DNA from: an uncultured Fibrobacter sp.
Lineage (GTDB): Bacteria > Fibrobacterota > Fibrobacteria > Fibrobacterales > Fibrobacteraceae
DNA length: 64,000 nucleotides
Assembly: GCA_946413655.1 (NCBI GenBank)
Contig: CAMKLO010000003.1
Location: 45,024 to 109,023 of the forward strand
Direction: 5' to 3'
Under the pieces are notes generated by a model. It was not told the DNA's origin. It worked only from the letters and a program-made list of their open reading frames with translations, and did no database searches. Of this stretch, positions 25,661 to 35,189 are shown piece by piece. Made by a program: the position numbers and the translations under genes. Position 1 is the first letter of the stretch, and the number at the start of each line of letters is the position of its first letter.

Positions 25661-25673
25661 ACGCGGGACTTTT
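25646..25673. terminator. Bidirectional terminator between lipoprotein C and purF
   Basis: AAAGTCCCGC, loop ATAAC, GCGGGACTTTT. It serves both convergent genes, with T runs on either strand. Confidence 0.8.
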
Positions 25674-25735
25674 CATATTCACAATTTATTTTCAGCCATC
25701 GGGCCTTGCGCACTCAAAAAAGGCCAGAAAAGAAT

Positions 25736-27211
25736 TTACTTTTCTTCTTCCTTTTCCTTGTCGTGACAATGGCACGGGCAATGATAGCAGTCACCCGTTT
25801 CGGCGTAGTCCTTGCCTGTCCAGCAGTAAGTACAGAGTTGGTCTTCCGGGAGGCCTATGGCCTGAATCAAGTCGTCAATGCGCTGGAACGCAAGCGACGT
25901 GAGGTTCAGCTTCTTGCGGATGTATTCGACCATGTCCTTGTACGGCTGGCCATTCGGGTCCGTGTATTTGTCCAAATCGGCGTTTTCGCCTTCCTTGTCG
26001 CGAATGTAACGACGCGTGATGAGGTCGTACTCATTCTTGGAGCGGGAGAAATTGATGAACTTGCACGGATAAACGAGCGGCGGGCAAGCGATGCGCATGT
26101 GCGTTTCCTTGCAGCCCATCGAATAAAGTTTTGCTGCCTGCTTGCCGAGCTGTGTTCCGCGAACGATGGAGTCGTCGCAGAAAACAAGGCGACGGTCCTT
26201 GATGAGTCCCGGAATCGGGATGAGCTTCATCGAGGCGACGTGTTCGCGCTGGCGTTGGTCCTGCGGCATAAAGGAGCGTGCCCAGGTCGGCGTATACTTC
26301 ACGAACGGGCGTGCAAACTTGATGCCGGCTTCGTGCGCATAACCTAACGCATGAGATGTGCCGGAGTCCGGAATACCGCAAGCGGCATCGGCTTCGGTCG
26401 GTGTGCGCTTGGCAAGAGCCGAACCGCAACGATAACGTGTCATTTCCACGTTACGTCCTTCATAGCTCGATGCCGGATAACCGTAATAAACCCAGAGGAA
26501 CGAACAAATTGCCATTTTCTTGCGCGGTTTCACGAGCGTCGTATCGCCATCCGGCGTGAGTTCGACAACTTCGCCAGGACCAAGATCGCGGACGTATTCG
26601 TAACCGAGATTCGGCAGAGCGCAGCTCTCTTGCAAGGCAATCATCGCACCGTTCTTTTTGCCAAGGATAAGCGCTGTGCGGCCCCACTTGTCGCGGCACG
26701 CATAAAAACGCCCCGTACTATCCATAATCAGCACGGAGCAACTTCCCTTGACTTTGTCCTGAACGTACTTGAGACCTTCGATGATGGAATCCTGCGTAGC
26801 GATAAGCGCTGAGACCACCTCGGTCGGACCAACCATGCCACTCGTCGTTGAGAACTGGAGCTGCATGCAATTGTTTCGGAAAAGTTCGTTCTTGATATCT
26901 TCGATGTTCGTAATGAGACCGACAGTCACAATCGCGAACGTTCCCAGCTTGGAGGTCATGACGAGCGGCTGCGGGTCCGTGTCAGAGATGACGCCTAAGC
27001 CAACCTTGCCGGAAAAATGTGTTAAATCGTGTTCAAACTTACTGCGGAACGGAGTGTTCTGGATGTTGTGAATCGAGCGATGGAAAACGCCATCCGATTT
27101 CAAAACAGCCATACCGCCGCGGTGAGTGCCAAGGTGAGAATGGTAGTCGGTTCCGTAAAAAAGATCGCAAACGCAGTCTTCTTTGGAAATAACACCACAA
27201 AAGCCGCCCAT
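25736..27211 (-). CDS. purF: Amidophosphoribosyltransferase (glutamine PRPP amidotransferase)
   Basis: 491 residues. First step of purine synthesis: PRPP plus glutamine to phosphoribosylamine. The N-terminal class II glutaminase has its nucleophile at Cys5 (MGGFCGVIS) rather than residue 2, and the HSHLGTHRGGMAV segment typical of this subclass. The phosphoribosyltransferase PRPP loop is VFCDDSIVRGTQ (about 343-355). The C-terminus has CTYCWTG and then CYHCPCHCHD; the first CxxC matches the iron-sulphur type, while the last Cys/His cluster is extra. It stands alone, not in a pur operon. Confidence 0.92.
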   Translation of the reverse strand: MGGFCGVISKEDCVCDLFYGTDYHSHLGTHRGGMAVLKSDGVFHRSIHNIQNTPFRSKFEHDLTHFSGKVGLGVISDTDPQPLVMTSKLGTFAIVTVGLITNIEDIKNELFRNNCMQLQFSTTSGMVGPTEVVSALIATQDSIIEGLKYVQDKVKGSCSVLIMDSTGRFYACRDKWGRTALILGKKNGAMIALQESCALPNLGYEYVRDLGPGEVVELTPDGDTTLVKPRKKMAICSFLWVYYGYPASSYEGRNVEMTRYRCGSALAKRTPTEADAACGIPDSGTSHALGYAHEAGIKFARPFVKYTPTWARSFMPQDQRQREHVASMKLIPIPGLIKDRRLVFCDDSIVRGTQLGKQAAKLYSMGCKETHMRIACPPLVYPCKFINFSRSKNEYDLITRRYIRDKEGENADLDKYTDPNGQPYKDMVEYIRKKLNLTSLAFQRIDDLIQAIGLPEDQLCTYCWTGKDYAETGDCYHCPCHCHDKEKEEEK

Positions 27212-27744
27212 ATAAGACTCCTAGATAGAAAAGGATTTTCCACGCACAAAAATAGAAATCTTGCGCCATATGCAAAGACATCAACGGAAAAAAAATATTT
27301 CCGTAAGCTAGAAAGATGGCGGATTGTCCCCGTCATCCCCGTCAAGCGAGGACAGGCGCGAGGACCAGCGTCCGCCATGACGTGAAGGAAAAGCAATGTT
27401 TTAGATTGTCACCCCGGCCTGAGCCTATCCCGGATTTATTCTCCTTGACCACTTAGCACATTGTACTTTTGTGGTCATAATCCGCGTATGGGGACGGGAT
27501 GTCGAGATCACCATTACCAAAGGAACAAAATCTACAAGTCTCCGCTTTTCGGGCCGTATTCTTCCAAATCGATTTATAGTTTATACTGAGGCTGGTCATT
27601 ATTTCAATACCGTATCGCAGCATTTTTTTACACAAATTTTTCAGAACAAAACCTCCAAAAAAGCGTGTTAATATAAAAGGTAGAGAGCTTTCTTCTACTC
27701 GCTTTACGGGGCGTCCCCCGAAAAAAATGCAATGGAGACAAATA
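27212..27744. other. Intergenic region with repeat and a vestigial gene tail (533 bp)
   Basis: No intact gene. It holds a hairpin repeat of the CCCCGTCAAGCGAGG type (27318-27380), the vestigial EYGPKSGDL tail on the minus strand (27532-27573), and the leader of the rpn gene. Confidence 0.55.
27532..27573 (-). pseudogene. Vestigial C-terminal tail of the tandem exported family
   Basis: On the minus strand these bases read IDLEEYGPKSGDL and stop. The last nine residues and the stop match the shared ending of the five paralogues at 28820-35153. An in-frame stop (TAA) lies directly upstream, so only the tail remains. Confidence 0.6.
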
Positions 27745-28770
27745 ATGGCTACAGATGAGGAAATCCTCTTTGAACAAGAAACAAAAGACATCGAAAGCAT
27801 TCGCAAGAAATTCGAGGGACAGATGTACCTCGACCCAACCTATGACCCTGCATTCAAGGCGTTGTTCGATAGCGAGGAGGCGCTGAAAGATTTCCTCGAT
27901 GGAGTTTTGGGCTTGGAAGGCGAAGGCAAAATCAAGACGCTCCGTTTTAATTTTGACAAGGCGCTAGTTTTCCGCGTACCGCACGAAAAGAAGGTTGTCT
28001 TTGACATTTTCGCAACGACAGGTAACAATCGCTTTTTCAACATCGAGATGCAGAGACTCGAAAATAACTTCTTTATCGACAGGACAATTCTTTACAAAGC
28101 ATTCCATATAATCAAAGGACGCAAGGATATGGAACTTTCGAAAGAGTTCAAGGCTCTTTCTGAAAAGGACAAGAAATACCGCCGGTACGAACTCCCCGAG
28201 TGCATTTCGGTCTGGATTTGTAATTTTGACCTGCCTCATGCGGACGGCGAAGTACGCGATGAATGGGGAATTTACAGTACTCACGCCCTGAAAACGATGG
28301 CGGAGCAGAACAAAGCAGCTGTTCCGGTTTCAGATAAAAATAAGTATATTTTCCTTAGCGTGCCCAACTTTAAAAAGTCAATCGAAGAAGTCAACAGCTC
28401 TATTGACAAATGGCTCTATCTGCTGAATCACGCAAAAGACGGGAAGAAACTTCCAAGCTTTGGCAGTGAAATTATACAGGACGCAATCGAACGCATTAAG
28501 GTTGAAAACGCATCTGATGAACTTTTAGCGGCACAGGAGGCTAACATGACGACGAAGGAAGATTACGAAAGCTGGGCGATCGGACTTGTCATCAACGCCA
28601 GCGAAAAAGCCATGGCAAAGGGCCGAGCAGAGGGTCGCGAACAAGAACATCTTGAAAATCAAGCCGACACTAAAGCCGTTTTGCAAGAACTAGGCGTATC
28701 CGAAGAAAAAATCGCGGAAATGCAAACCAAGCTAGAAGCTCTCCGGCAGAAACGTCTCGCCCAAAAATAA
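27745..28770 (+). CDS. Rpn-family/PD-(D/E)XK nuclease transposase-like protein
   Basis: 341 residues from the ATG at 27745 (GGAGA 6 bases upstream). The N-terminal part (FDPTYDPAFKALF-like, about 28-42) and the nuclease core D87...E101-x-Q103 (VVFDIFATTGNNRFFNIEMQ) match the PDDEXK_2 (PF12784) family. Members act as recombination-promoting nucleases or antiphage factors; some are called putative transposases. The C-terminus is a Glu/Lys-rich coiled coil with an MAKGRAEGREQ motif. No terminal inverted repeats were seen, so mobility is uncertain. Confidence 0.85.
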   Translation: MATDEEILFEQETKDIESIRKKFEGQMYLDPTYDPAFKALFDSEEALKDFLDGVLGLEGEGKIKTLRFNFDKALVFRVPHEKKVVFDIFATTGNNRFFNIEMQRLENNFFIDRTILYKAFHIIKGRKDMELSKEFKALSEKDKKYRRYELPECISVWICNFDLPHADGEVRDEWGIYSTHALKTMAEQNKAAVPVSDKNKYIFLSVPNFKKSIEEVNSSIDKWLYLLNHAKDGKKLPSFGSEIIQDAIERIKVENASDELLAAQEANMTTKEDYESWAIGLVINASEKAMAKGRAEGREQEHLENQADTKAVLQELGVSEEKIAEMQTKLEALRQKRLAQK

Positions 28771-28779
28771 AAAGCAAAT

Positions 28780-28814
28780 GCCGCTTCTTCGGACTTATTC
28801 CAGAAGCGGCCTTT
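28780..28814. terminator. Hairpin between convergent rpn-like and exported-family genes
   Basis: GCCGCTTCT (28780-28788) and AGAAGCGGC (28802-28810) form a perfect 9-bp stem with a 13-base loop. The following T run is short (CTTTGT). Confidence 0.55.
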
Positions 28815-28819
28815 GTAAA

Positions 28820-30202
28820 TTACAAATCCCCCGATTTCGGGCCGTATTCGATTGTACCATCGTTGCGGATAATGAGGTAGTTGTAAAACGGTTTTTCACA
28901 GGTTTCAGCGGATGAAGAATCCTTGTCTTTAGAAATTCCAATTCTAACAGGTTTATCCGTAAAATTTATCTTGAAAAAATTTTCATCACTAGACAAAACT
29001 GCCCAAGTAACAAGAACATCGCCATTATCACTTAGCACAAACTTATATTGCGGCATCATAATCCCATCAAAGGTTAAAGAACCTATATAATTTCCTGACA
29101 TTCCTGTATTTTTCAAAACATCGTCTATTGGACATTCATACGGTCGTCCCAGACTACGCATATTAATACGCAAACGCTCTTCTTTCTCTAATTTTATTTC
29201 ACGATAATCCATCTGTACTTTTTTCTTTTCCAACCACTTTTCAAATATCGGATTCTTAAGAATTGCAGCAAACGATTTCACGTATAACTCTACAGCGTCA
29301 ATAGGAGAGTCGCTAAAATTCTGCGCTTTTAAATCATAATGTAATTCAAAAACTAATTCTCTAAACGTGGATTTTTTTGTTTTGGGCGTTACATAAAAAG
29401 TATAAAGTAGGTCATCACCATTTTCAGAACTCGCATGCATAGCATCAACCGCATTGATTTTAAAGAAATTTTCAAAATGTTTAAACCTTGTATCGCAACG
29501 AGGATTACTGATATACATAGAGATATCTGCGCTATCTTGTTTTTGTTGCAATCGATCTAAGAGATAATAATAAGAGATAAACGGAGAAGATGATTCCTGA
29601 TAAGGACGAAGTATTTTTCTTTCACCCTTGTTTCGATGTTTATTTTTCATCGAATTCAAGGCCTTCACATAATCTTTTTTATCATATTCCTTTTTCGACA
29701 AATTCAGCACTCGACCACTTTTCAGGGACATTGCATAAATAAAAATTTTACCACGTTTTATGTTTATACAAGATGCGTCAAGGTCTCCACTCACAAAATC
29801 CGCTAATAGCGGCCCAAACGTTTTCGGAAAAACAAAAAATGAATTATGTTTTACAGAGCGATCAAGAACTACTTCTTGTGAAGGGATGCCAACCGAAAAA
29901 TGTTTACGGTCACCATGATCCATGATAATAGACGAACGTCCCCACGCATTGATCGTCACACTATCTAAATACAGCATAGAATCCCGAATGCTCCAAAATC
30001 CCCAATAACCACCGCCATCACCAGGACCGTGAAAAGTCGGACGGAACGGCCATTCTGAATAATGCGTCTCGATATATTCATTAAGCGGATAAGAGCGCAG
30101 ATGACAACTTTCACCATTTATATCAATCGCATCATTCCTTTGCACATGAGCAAGCACCGCACAAGCAAGCGCTACAACAATAAGCAATAATCTTTTCATC
30201 AT
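28820..30202 (-). CDS. Exported protein of the tandem EYGPKSGDL family, member 1
   Basis: About 460 residues from the ATG at 30202. A signal peptide (KRLLLIVVALACAVLA) is followed by a region shared with members 2 and 5 (FRPTFHGPGDGGGYWGFW, LYLDSVTINAWG). The C-terminal half carries a FEKWL segment, a LSDNGDVLVTWA motif and the shared ending YNYLIIRNDGTIEYGPKSGDL. No enzymatic motif was recognised. GAGAGCGG upstream of the ATG is identical to that of member 4. The 21-bp gap to member 2 suggests cotranscription. Confidence 0.75.
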   Translation of the reverse strand: MMKRLLLIVVALACAVLAHVQRNDAIDINGESCHLRSYPLNEYIETHYSEWPFRPTFHGPGDGGGYWGFWSIRDSMLYLDSVTINAWGRSSIIMDHGDRKHFSVGIPSQEVVLDRSVKHNSFFVFPKTFGPLLADFVSGDLDASCINIKRGKIFIYAMSLKSGRVLNLSKKEYDKKDYVKALNSMKNKHRNKGERKILRPYQESSSPFISYYYLLDRLQQKQDSADISMYISNPRCDTRFKHFENFFKINAVDAMHASSENGDDLLYTFYVTPKTKKSTFRELVFELHYDLKAQNFSDSPIDAVELYVKSFAAILKNPIFEKWLEKKKVQMDYREIKLEKEERLRINMRSLGRPYECPIDDVLKNTGMSGNYIGSLTFDGIMMPQYKFVLSDNGDVLVTWAVLSSDENFFKINFTDKPVRIGISKDKDSSSAETCEKPFYNYLIIRNDGTIEYGPKSGDL

Positions 30203-30223
30203 AAAAACCGCTCTCGTCAAAAA

Positions 30224-31651
30224 TTACTTATCCCCTGATTCTGGGCCGTATTCGATTGAACCATCGTGGCGGATGATGAGGTAGTTACAATAGCCCTCTC
30301 GAGGTGAATTCTTTTTCGAGTCGAACCCTTCACATCGTTCAATGCAAGGATCAACGCTATAAGTCCTTCCAAACCGTTTTATTTTGAAATTTTCAATATT
30401 GAAGAATTCCTCCATTTTCGGAACAAACGCAAATGTAACGAGCACATCACCATTATCGCTTAACCAAAATTCATACTGTGGCAAATCATTATCTCGATAC
30501 CGTATCGTAGCGACATACTCGCCTTTCATTCCAACATCACTCCAGATTTTTTCCCTTACCCTTGAAGTTGGCTCTACAAGAACATTGATTTCATCTTCAC
30601 GAACAATGGCAATATCCTGAAAATTCATGAAAGGCCTTTTATAATTCAACCATTTTTCAAACGACGGATTTTTACGAATGGCGATAAGAGTTCTTAAAAA
30701 CAACTTAATAGACTCCACCGGGTCTTTTTCAAACGTTTCATATTTGCGGAGTCTAAAGATTATTTCTTTAAATGGAGTTTTTCCTTTAGGTGACACATAA
30801 AAAGTATAACGGTCATCCGACCCAAAACTTGGATTAAAATACCAAGTGCTTATCGCGTTAATTTTAAAGAAATCCTCAAATTTTTTGAATCTCGGATCTA
30901 TTCGCGATTCCTCAAGATACACTTCCATTCCCTTATCATCTAGCACTTGGCGAAGGCTGTCTAAAACTTTATAATAAGCAACAAACGGAGAGTTTCCTTC
31001 TTGGTAAAGATTTGGACTCAGCGAATCTGGTTCAGCATTCATTCTTTTGGAATTACGTTGCATTATAGGTTTTGTACCTCCTATAAGCCATCCTTCAAAT
31101 ACTGTTTTTCGGGGTTCAGAAACAACCCTTCCTTCTTTTACATAGCTGCTATAACCTGATTCACATTCAAATTTTATGGTATCACTAACAAAATCTGCAA
31201 ACAACGGTTCGCTGTTTTGGCTTTTGAAAGTCCGTTTTTCAGCAGATGTATTCAATACAATTTCTTGCGGGGGAATACTTACCGACACGACCCTTTGATC
31301 ATCACTCTTTGTATATAAAGAGCGCGAACAAGCATTTATTTTCACGCTATCCAAATAAAGCGCTGAATCTTGAAAACTCCAAAAAGCAGTATAACCGCCA
31401 CCATTTTTAGGACCAAAATAAGCAAATATCGGGCGATTACAAAGCCCTGTACATGCATTTATAGGTCTAAACGGCCACTCCGCATAATGTTTGGCAATGA
31501 AATCATTAAGCGGATGTGTTAAAACACGACACATTTTACCATTGAAATAAACATGATCCGACCCGCCTTCTTTATACACCCACAAAGGAATCTGATGTGC
31601 AAGCACTACACACGCAAATAAAACGACCAAGAGCGAAATTTTCTTTATCAT
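30224..31651 (-). CDS. Exported protein of the tandem EYGPKSGDL family, member 2
   Basis: 475 residues. Signal peptide KKISLLVVLFACVVLA. The N-terminal half shares HPLNDFIAKHYAEWPFRP and LYLDSVKINACS with members 1 and 5. FKKFEDFFKINAIS, FEKWLNYKRPFMN and LSDNGDVLVTFA follow, and the ending is CNYLIIRHDGSIEYGPESGDK. It is closest to member 5, and even the upstream leader with the ATTCCCCA hairpin repeat is duplicated, which points to duplication of a whole unit. Confidence 0.75.
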   Translation of the reverse strand: MIKKISLLVVLFACVVLAHQIPLWVYKEGGSDHVYFNGKMCRVLTHPLNDFIAKHYAEWPFRPINACTGLCNRPIFAYFGPKNGGGYTAFWSFQDSALYLDSVKINACSRSLYTKSDDQRVVSVSIPPQEIVLNTSAEKRTFKSQNSEPLFADFVSDTIKFECESGYSSYVKEGRVVSEPRKTVFEGWLIGGTKPIMQRNSKRMNAEPDSLSPNLYQEGNSPFVAYYKVLDSLRQVLDDKGMEVYLEESRIDPRFKKFEDFFKINAISTWYFNPSFGSDDRYTFYVSPKGKTPFKEIIFRLRKYETFEKDPVESIKLFLRTLIAIRKNPSFEKWLNYKRPFMNFQDIAIVREDEINVLVEPTSRVREKIWSDVGMKGEYVATIRYRDNDLPQYEFWLSDNGDVLVTFAFVPKMEEFFNIENFKIKRFGRTYSVDPCIERCEGFDSKKNSPREGYCNYLIIRHDGSIEYGPESGDK

Positions 31652-31685
31652 GATTACAAATTATAAAAAACTGATAAATATTACA

Positions 31686-31715
31686 AGGAGATTCCCCATC
31701 AAGTGGGGAATGACA
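31686..31715. repeat. Small hairpin repeat, ATTCCCCA/TCAAG/TGGGGAAT type
   Basis: Same loop as the copy at 17381 but with a compensated stem (CCCCA and TGGGG in place of CCCGG and CCGGG). Lies just upstream of member 2; the twin at 35190 lies in the same place before member 5. Confidence 0.65.
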
Positions 31716-31773
31716 GAGTAGGACAGGAGCAAATGAGTCGGGAATGATGCTTTATGTACCAAATTAAAAGTTC

Positions 31774-32670
31774 TTACAAATCCCCTGATTTCGGTCCGTA
31801 TTCAATTGTACCGTCGTGGCGGATGATGAGGTAGTCGCAGAATTGAGGGAACCTATACGGAACATCAGTTTTTGAAAACGGATCTTGACAATATTCACTA
31901 GAGAAAACTGAATAATAGCAATAAAACGGAATTCTTTTCCCCCTAGATTCTTTGCAGCGTTTTATACGAGAATAACCTTCATTGAGAACAGTATCTAAAA
32001 AAGGTTCATCTTCTCCCAAATTAAACGATGAAACAAGTACATCACCATTGTCACTAAACCAAAATTCATAAGAATCAAATAAAGTATAACTAAATCCACC
32101 TCCACACTCATTTGTGTATCGGCCTTCCATTACTCCACCAAACTTTAATGTTCCCACATACGTTCCAGATATTCCAACACTTCTAAAAATTTCATCTTTT
32201 TTAAAGATCGAAAGTTGATCAAATATTTTATCTTCGTATTCTATGCTGACAATTTCTCCTTGAGCTTCTCGTATCAGCCATTTTTCAAATGGTAAATTTT
32301 TATGGATAGCAGCATAAATTCTATCACATAATTCAGATGAATATTTTTCAAATGAAATGTTTTTAAAATTTTCACTAAACTTAAAAAGAAACTTTATTAA
32401 AGACAGTTTTCTTAACGGATTTTCCGGTTTAGAATCTGCCCAAATTGTATATAAATATGGTTTCCTAGGGGGAATATCCGACGTCTTTTTAATACTAAAA
32501 ATACGTCTATCGCAAGGATAACTCATCTTTACTTTTTCAACATCAAAATATTTTTCAAATTCGGCAAATTGAGAATATTGACGAAGAATTTCTAAATCAT
32601 AAGCACCCGGTTTTGCAAGTACCGAGGCAACGCAAGCAATTACAGCAAAAATCAGGACTTTTCTAATCAT
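31774..32670 (-). CDS. Exported protein of the tandem EYGPKSGDL family, member 3 (short)
   Basis: 298 residues from the ATG at 32670. A signal peptide (VLIFAVIACVASVLA) leads straight into the C-terminal half of the family: FAEFEKYFDVEKVKM, FEKWLIREAQGE, FWFSDNGDVLVSS, and the ending CDYLIIRHDGTIEYGPKSGDL. The N-terminal half of members 1, 2 and 5 is missing, so the family appears to be two modules, the C-terminal one being essential. Confidence 0.75.
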   Translation of the reverse strand: MIRKVLIFAVIACVASVLAKPGAYDLEILRQYSQFAEFEKYFDVEKVKMSYPCDRRIFSIKKTSDIPPRKPYLYTIWADSKPENPLRKLSLIKFLFKFSENFKNISFEKYSSELCDRIYAAIHKNLPFEKWLIREAQGEIVSIEYEDKIFDQLSIFKKDEIFRSVGISGTYVGTLKFGGVMEGRYTNECGGGFSYTLFDSYEFWFSDNGDVLVSSFNLGEDEPFLDTVLNEGYSRIKRCKESRGKRIPFYCYYSVFSSEYCQDPFSKTDVPYRFPQFCDYLIIRHDGTIEYGPKSGDL

Positions 32671-32699
32671 CAATCGTTCTCGTATTCATTTGATTTCTA

Positions 32700-33716
32700 T
32701 CACCATCCTGATTTCGGTCCGTATTCAATTGTACCGTCGTGGCGGATGATGAGGTAGTCACAGTATTCAGTCTTATAGTATTTTGAACGCCATTCCGTGC
32801 AACGTTTTTCTGAAACTAAAGAATGATTGCACAGAAAATCTTCAACATATGATAAAATTCCTTTAGAAGATTTTTGAACCTCGCATTGTTTCAATCTAGC
32901 ATTCGCAAAACGTCCGATTTCATCCCAAGAGACATCTAATATATTTTCTTTTTTAGAATTCCATAACGATATCCTTATTTCAGGAACGAAAACATCCCCA
33001 TTATCACCCAACAAAAAATAAGGTGATCCACAGTTTTCAACTCTAGAACAAAAATCTGGAGCTTCACAAAAAGCTAATGTACCAATATATTTACCAGATT
33101 TTACGATTTTATTCCAAGCATTTTCTATAGGTTCGTCAGAATCGTACCAAGATTTACCCCCTACATGTATATCTTTTTGATTCTTTATCACTGCAATATT
33201 TTCATAAATAAGTTCTTCTTGATCGCTCATCACTAAAAATTTATTAGCAATTAATAATTGACGAGTTTTTTTCCCCTCCGCACGTTCCTTAGCATTTTTT
33301 TCCAACCATTTTTCGAAAGATGGATTTTTATGGATAGCAGCCGCCATTTTCTTAAAAGATTCTACAGCATCTATTGGAGATTTTTTAAACAAACTATCCG
33401 CAAAAGTCATTTCGAATTTAAAAATTATACTTTCAAGAGGTATTTTTTCTTTGGGTGTTACATAAAAGGTGAAATTTTTTCCGACAATTTCACAAGAACC
33501 AGTTAACATCATCTCTGCTCTTACTTTTTTTACATCAAAAAAAATTTCAAAATCCTTAAAATTTGGATCAAGACGAGCACAATCCATATCATCAGAAAAA
33601 CAAAACCTAGTCTTTGGTAACAAGAGTTTATTTTCACAAGGACCGGGCATATATTTACAAGCATAAACATCCAAAACAAGTAATAAGCAAACAACAAAAC
33701 TAATTTTCTTAATCAT
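32700..33716 (-). CDS. Exported protein of the tandem EYGPKSGDL family, member 4 (short)
   Basis: 338 residues from the ATG at 33716. Signal peptide KKISFVVCLLLVLDVYA. It has FKDFEIFFDVKKVRAE, FEKWLEKNAKER, LGDNGDVFVPE and the ending CDYLIIRHDGTIEYGPKSGW, in which the last residues differ. Like member 3 it lacks the long N-terminal module. It is Cys-rich (about 14 Cys), unlike the long members, suggesting disulphides in the periplasm or outside. Confidence 0.75.
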   Translation of the reverse strand: MIKKISFVVCLLLVLDVYACKYMPGPCENKLLLPKTRFCFSDDMDCARLDPNFKDFEIFFDVKKVRAEMMLTGSCEIVGKNFTFYVTPKEKIPLESIIFKFEMTFADSLFKKSPIDAVESFKKMAAAIHKNPSFEKWLEKNAKERAEGKKTRQLLIANKFLVMSDQEELIYENIAVIKNQKDIHVGGKSWYDSDEPIENAWNKIVKSGKYIGTLAFCEAPDFCSRVENCGSPYFLLGDNGDVFVPEIRISLWNSKKENILDVSWDEIGRFANARLKQCEVQKSSKGILSYVEDFLCNHSLVSEKRCTEWRSKYYKTEYCDYLIIRHDGTIEYGPKSGW

Positions 33717-33737
33717 AAAAACCGCTCTCGTCAAAAA

Positions 33738-35153
33738 TTACAAATCCCCCGATTTCGGGCCGTATTCGATTGTTCCGTCGTGGCGGATGATGAGGTAGTC
33801 GCAAAACAATGCGTTCATATTAGACGCTGTCTGCTTGGTTCTAAAATTAGGATCATTGCACCGTTTCATACGAGCAGCAAAAGCCATTCTAAATTTTTCA
33901 TATAAGAAACCTTTTTTATCAACAGGGACATCGTAAAACGATCCATCCTTTGAAATCTCAGCCCACGTCACAAGGACATCACCATTATCGCTTAAAATAA
34001 ATTCATACGGAGTCGAGACCGAGTTAACAAAACACAAAGCTCCAACATACTGCCCCTCCATACCAACGTCTTTCCAAACACGGTCTTTATCAACCGCTTC
34101 TAAAAGAACTACAATCGAATCGCTATGTCCAAGATGAACTTGATAATAATTCATTAGAGGCATTTTATATCGTAACCATTTCTCGAACGATGGATTTTTT
34201 CGCACAGCCATAATCGTTCTTAAAAATAATTTGACAAGTTCAGCAGGATTTTCATCAAGTTTTAAACCTAAAAGCAATTCTTTAAAAGGCGTATCTCCTT
34301 TAGGCGAGACATAGAAGGAATGCCCTTCATCATGAAAATATAAAGAAAATTCATAACCCAAATCCACAGCATTTATATTAAACAATTTATCGAACCATTT
34401 AAACCTTGAATCTGCGCGAAATTGCACAAGCAATTCTTCACTGTTCTTCATATCCAACGCAATACGAAGGCTATCCAGGATTTTATAATAGTTTTCAAAT
34501 GGAGACGAGAAATCGCGATAGGGCTTTGGAATAATTTCGTAGCGATTTCGCTTGCCCACCCAATTGGATTTGGAAATAACTTGTGGGAAAGAACTCAAAT
34601 GGCCATTATTTACAACAAAATCATACTCCATTATTCCACAGTCAAATTCAATCGTATCGCTGACAAAATCCGCAAACAGCGGTTCGCTCTTTTTATTTTT
34701 GACGATTCGTTTTTCGGCAGACGTGTTCAAAACAATTTCTTGCGGAGGAATATTCACCGAAACAATTCTATTGTCTTTTACCTTTCCATAGTGAATGTGA
34801 AAATTACGATCAAGCGGCACCGTAAGCGACACAGAATTGATAGTCACGCTATCCAAATAAAGGGACGAATCTCGAATGCTCCAATAAGCTAAATAGCCAC
34901 CACCATCTTCAGGAATAAAATACGTGTACAAAGGAGGACTTCCGTACGCCGGACGCGCACTTGACGGACGAAAGGGCCATTCCGCATAATATTTGGCAAT
35001 GAACTCATTTAACGGATGCGTTTTAATACGGCACTCTTTCCCGTTAAAATAAATATGGTCCGTCCCACCTTCTGCAAGAGCCCGATCTGGGATTTCATTG
35101 GCAAGCACAGCACATGCAAGCGTAACAACCAAGAACCAAATTTTCTTTATCAT
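33738..35153 (-). CDS. Exported protein of the tandem EYGPKSGDL family, member 5
   Basis: 471 residues. Signal peptide KKIWFLVVTLACAVLA. It shares most of its length with member 2 (GGTDHIYFNGKECRIKTHPL, IPPQEIVLNTSAEKR, DNGDVLVTWAE). It ends CDYLIIRHDGTIEYGPKSGDL. It is the first gene of the array in transcription order and the putative promoter lies in the repeat-containing leader at 35154-35275. Function unknown; secreted or periplasmic location is likely. Confidence 0.75.
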   Translation of the reverse strand: MIKKIWFLVVTLACAVLANEIPDRALAEGGTDHIYFNGKECRIKTHPLNEFIAKYYAEWPFRPSSARPAYGSPPLYTYFIPEDGGGYLAYWSIRDSSLYLDSVTINSVSLTVPLDRNFHIHYGKVKDNRIVSVNIPPQEIVLNTSAEKRIVKNKKSEPLFADFVSDTIEFDCGIMEYDFVVNNGHLSSFPQVISKSNWVGKRNRYEIIPKPYRDFSSPFENYYKILDSLRIALDMKNSEELLVQFRADSRFKWFDKLFNINAVDLGYEFSLYFHDEGHSFYVSPKGDTPFKELLLGLKLDENPAELVKLFLRTIMAVRKNPSFEKWLRYKMPLMNYYQVHLGHSDSIVVLLEAVDKDRVWKDVGMEGQYVGALCFVNSVSTPYEFILSDNGDVLVTWAEISKDGSFYDVPVDKKGFLYEKFRMAFAARMKRCNDPNFRTKQTASNMNALFCDYLIIRHDGTIEYGPKSGDL

Positions 35154-35189
35154 ATGAATAAATTACAAAATTGCAGATAAATATTCCAA

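Noticed and set aside
27707..27720. CGGGG/CCCCG hairpin before the rpn-like gene as a terminator
   Set aside because: It is followed by A, not T, on the plus strand, and no minus-strand gene ends nearby.
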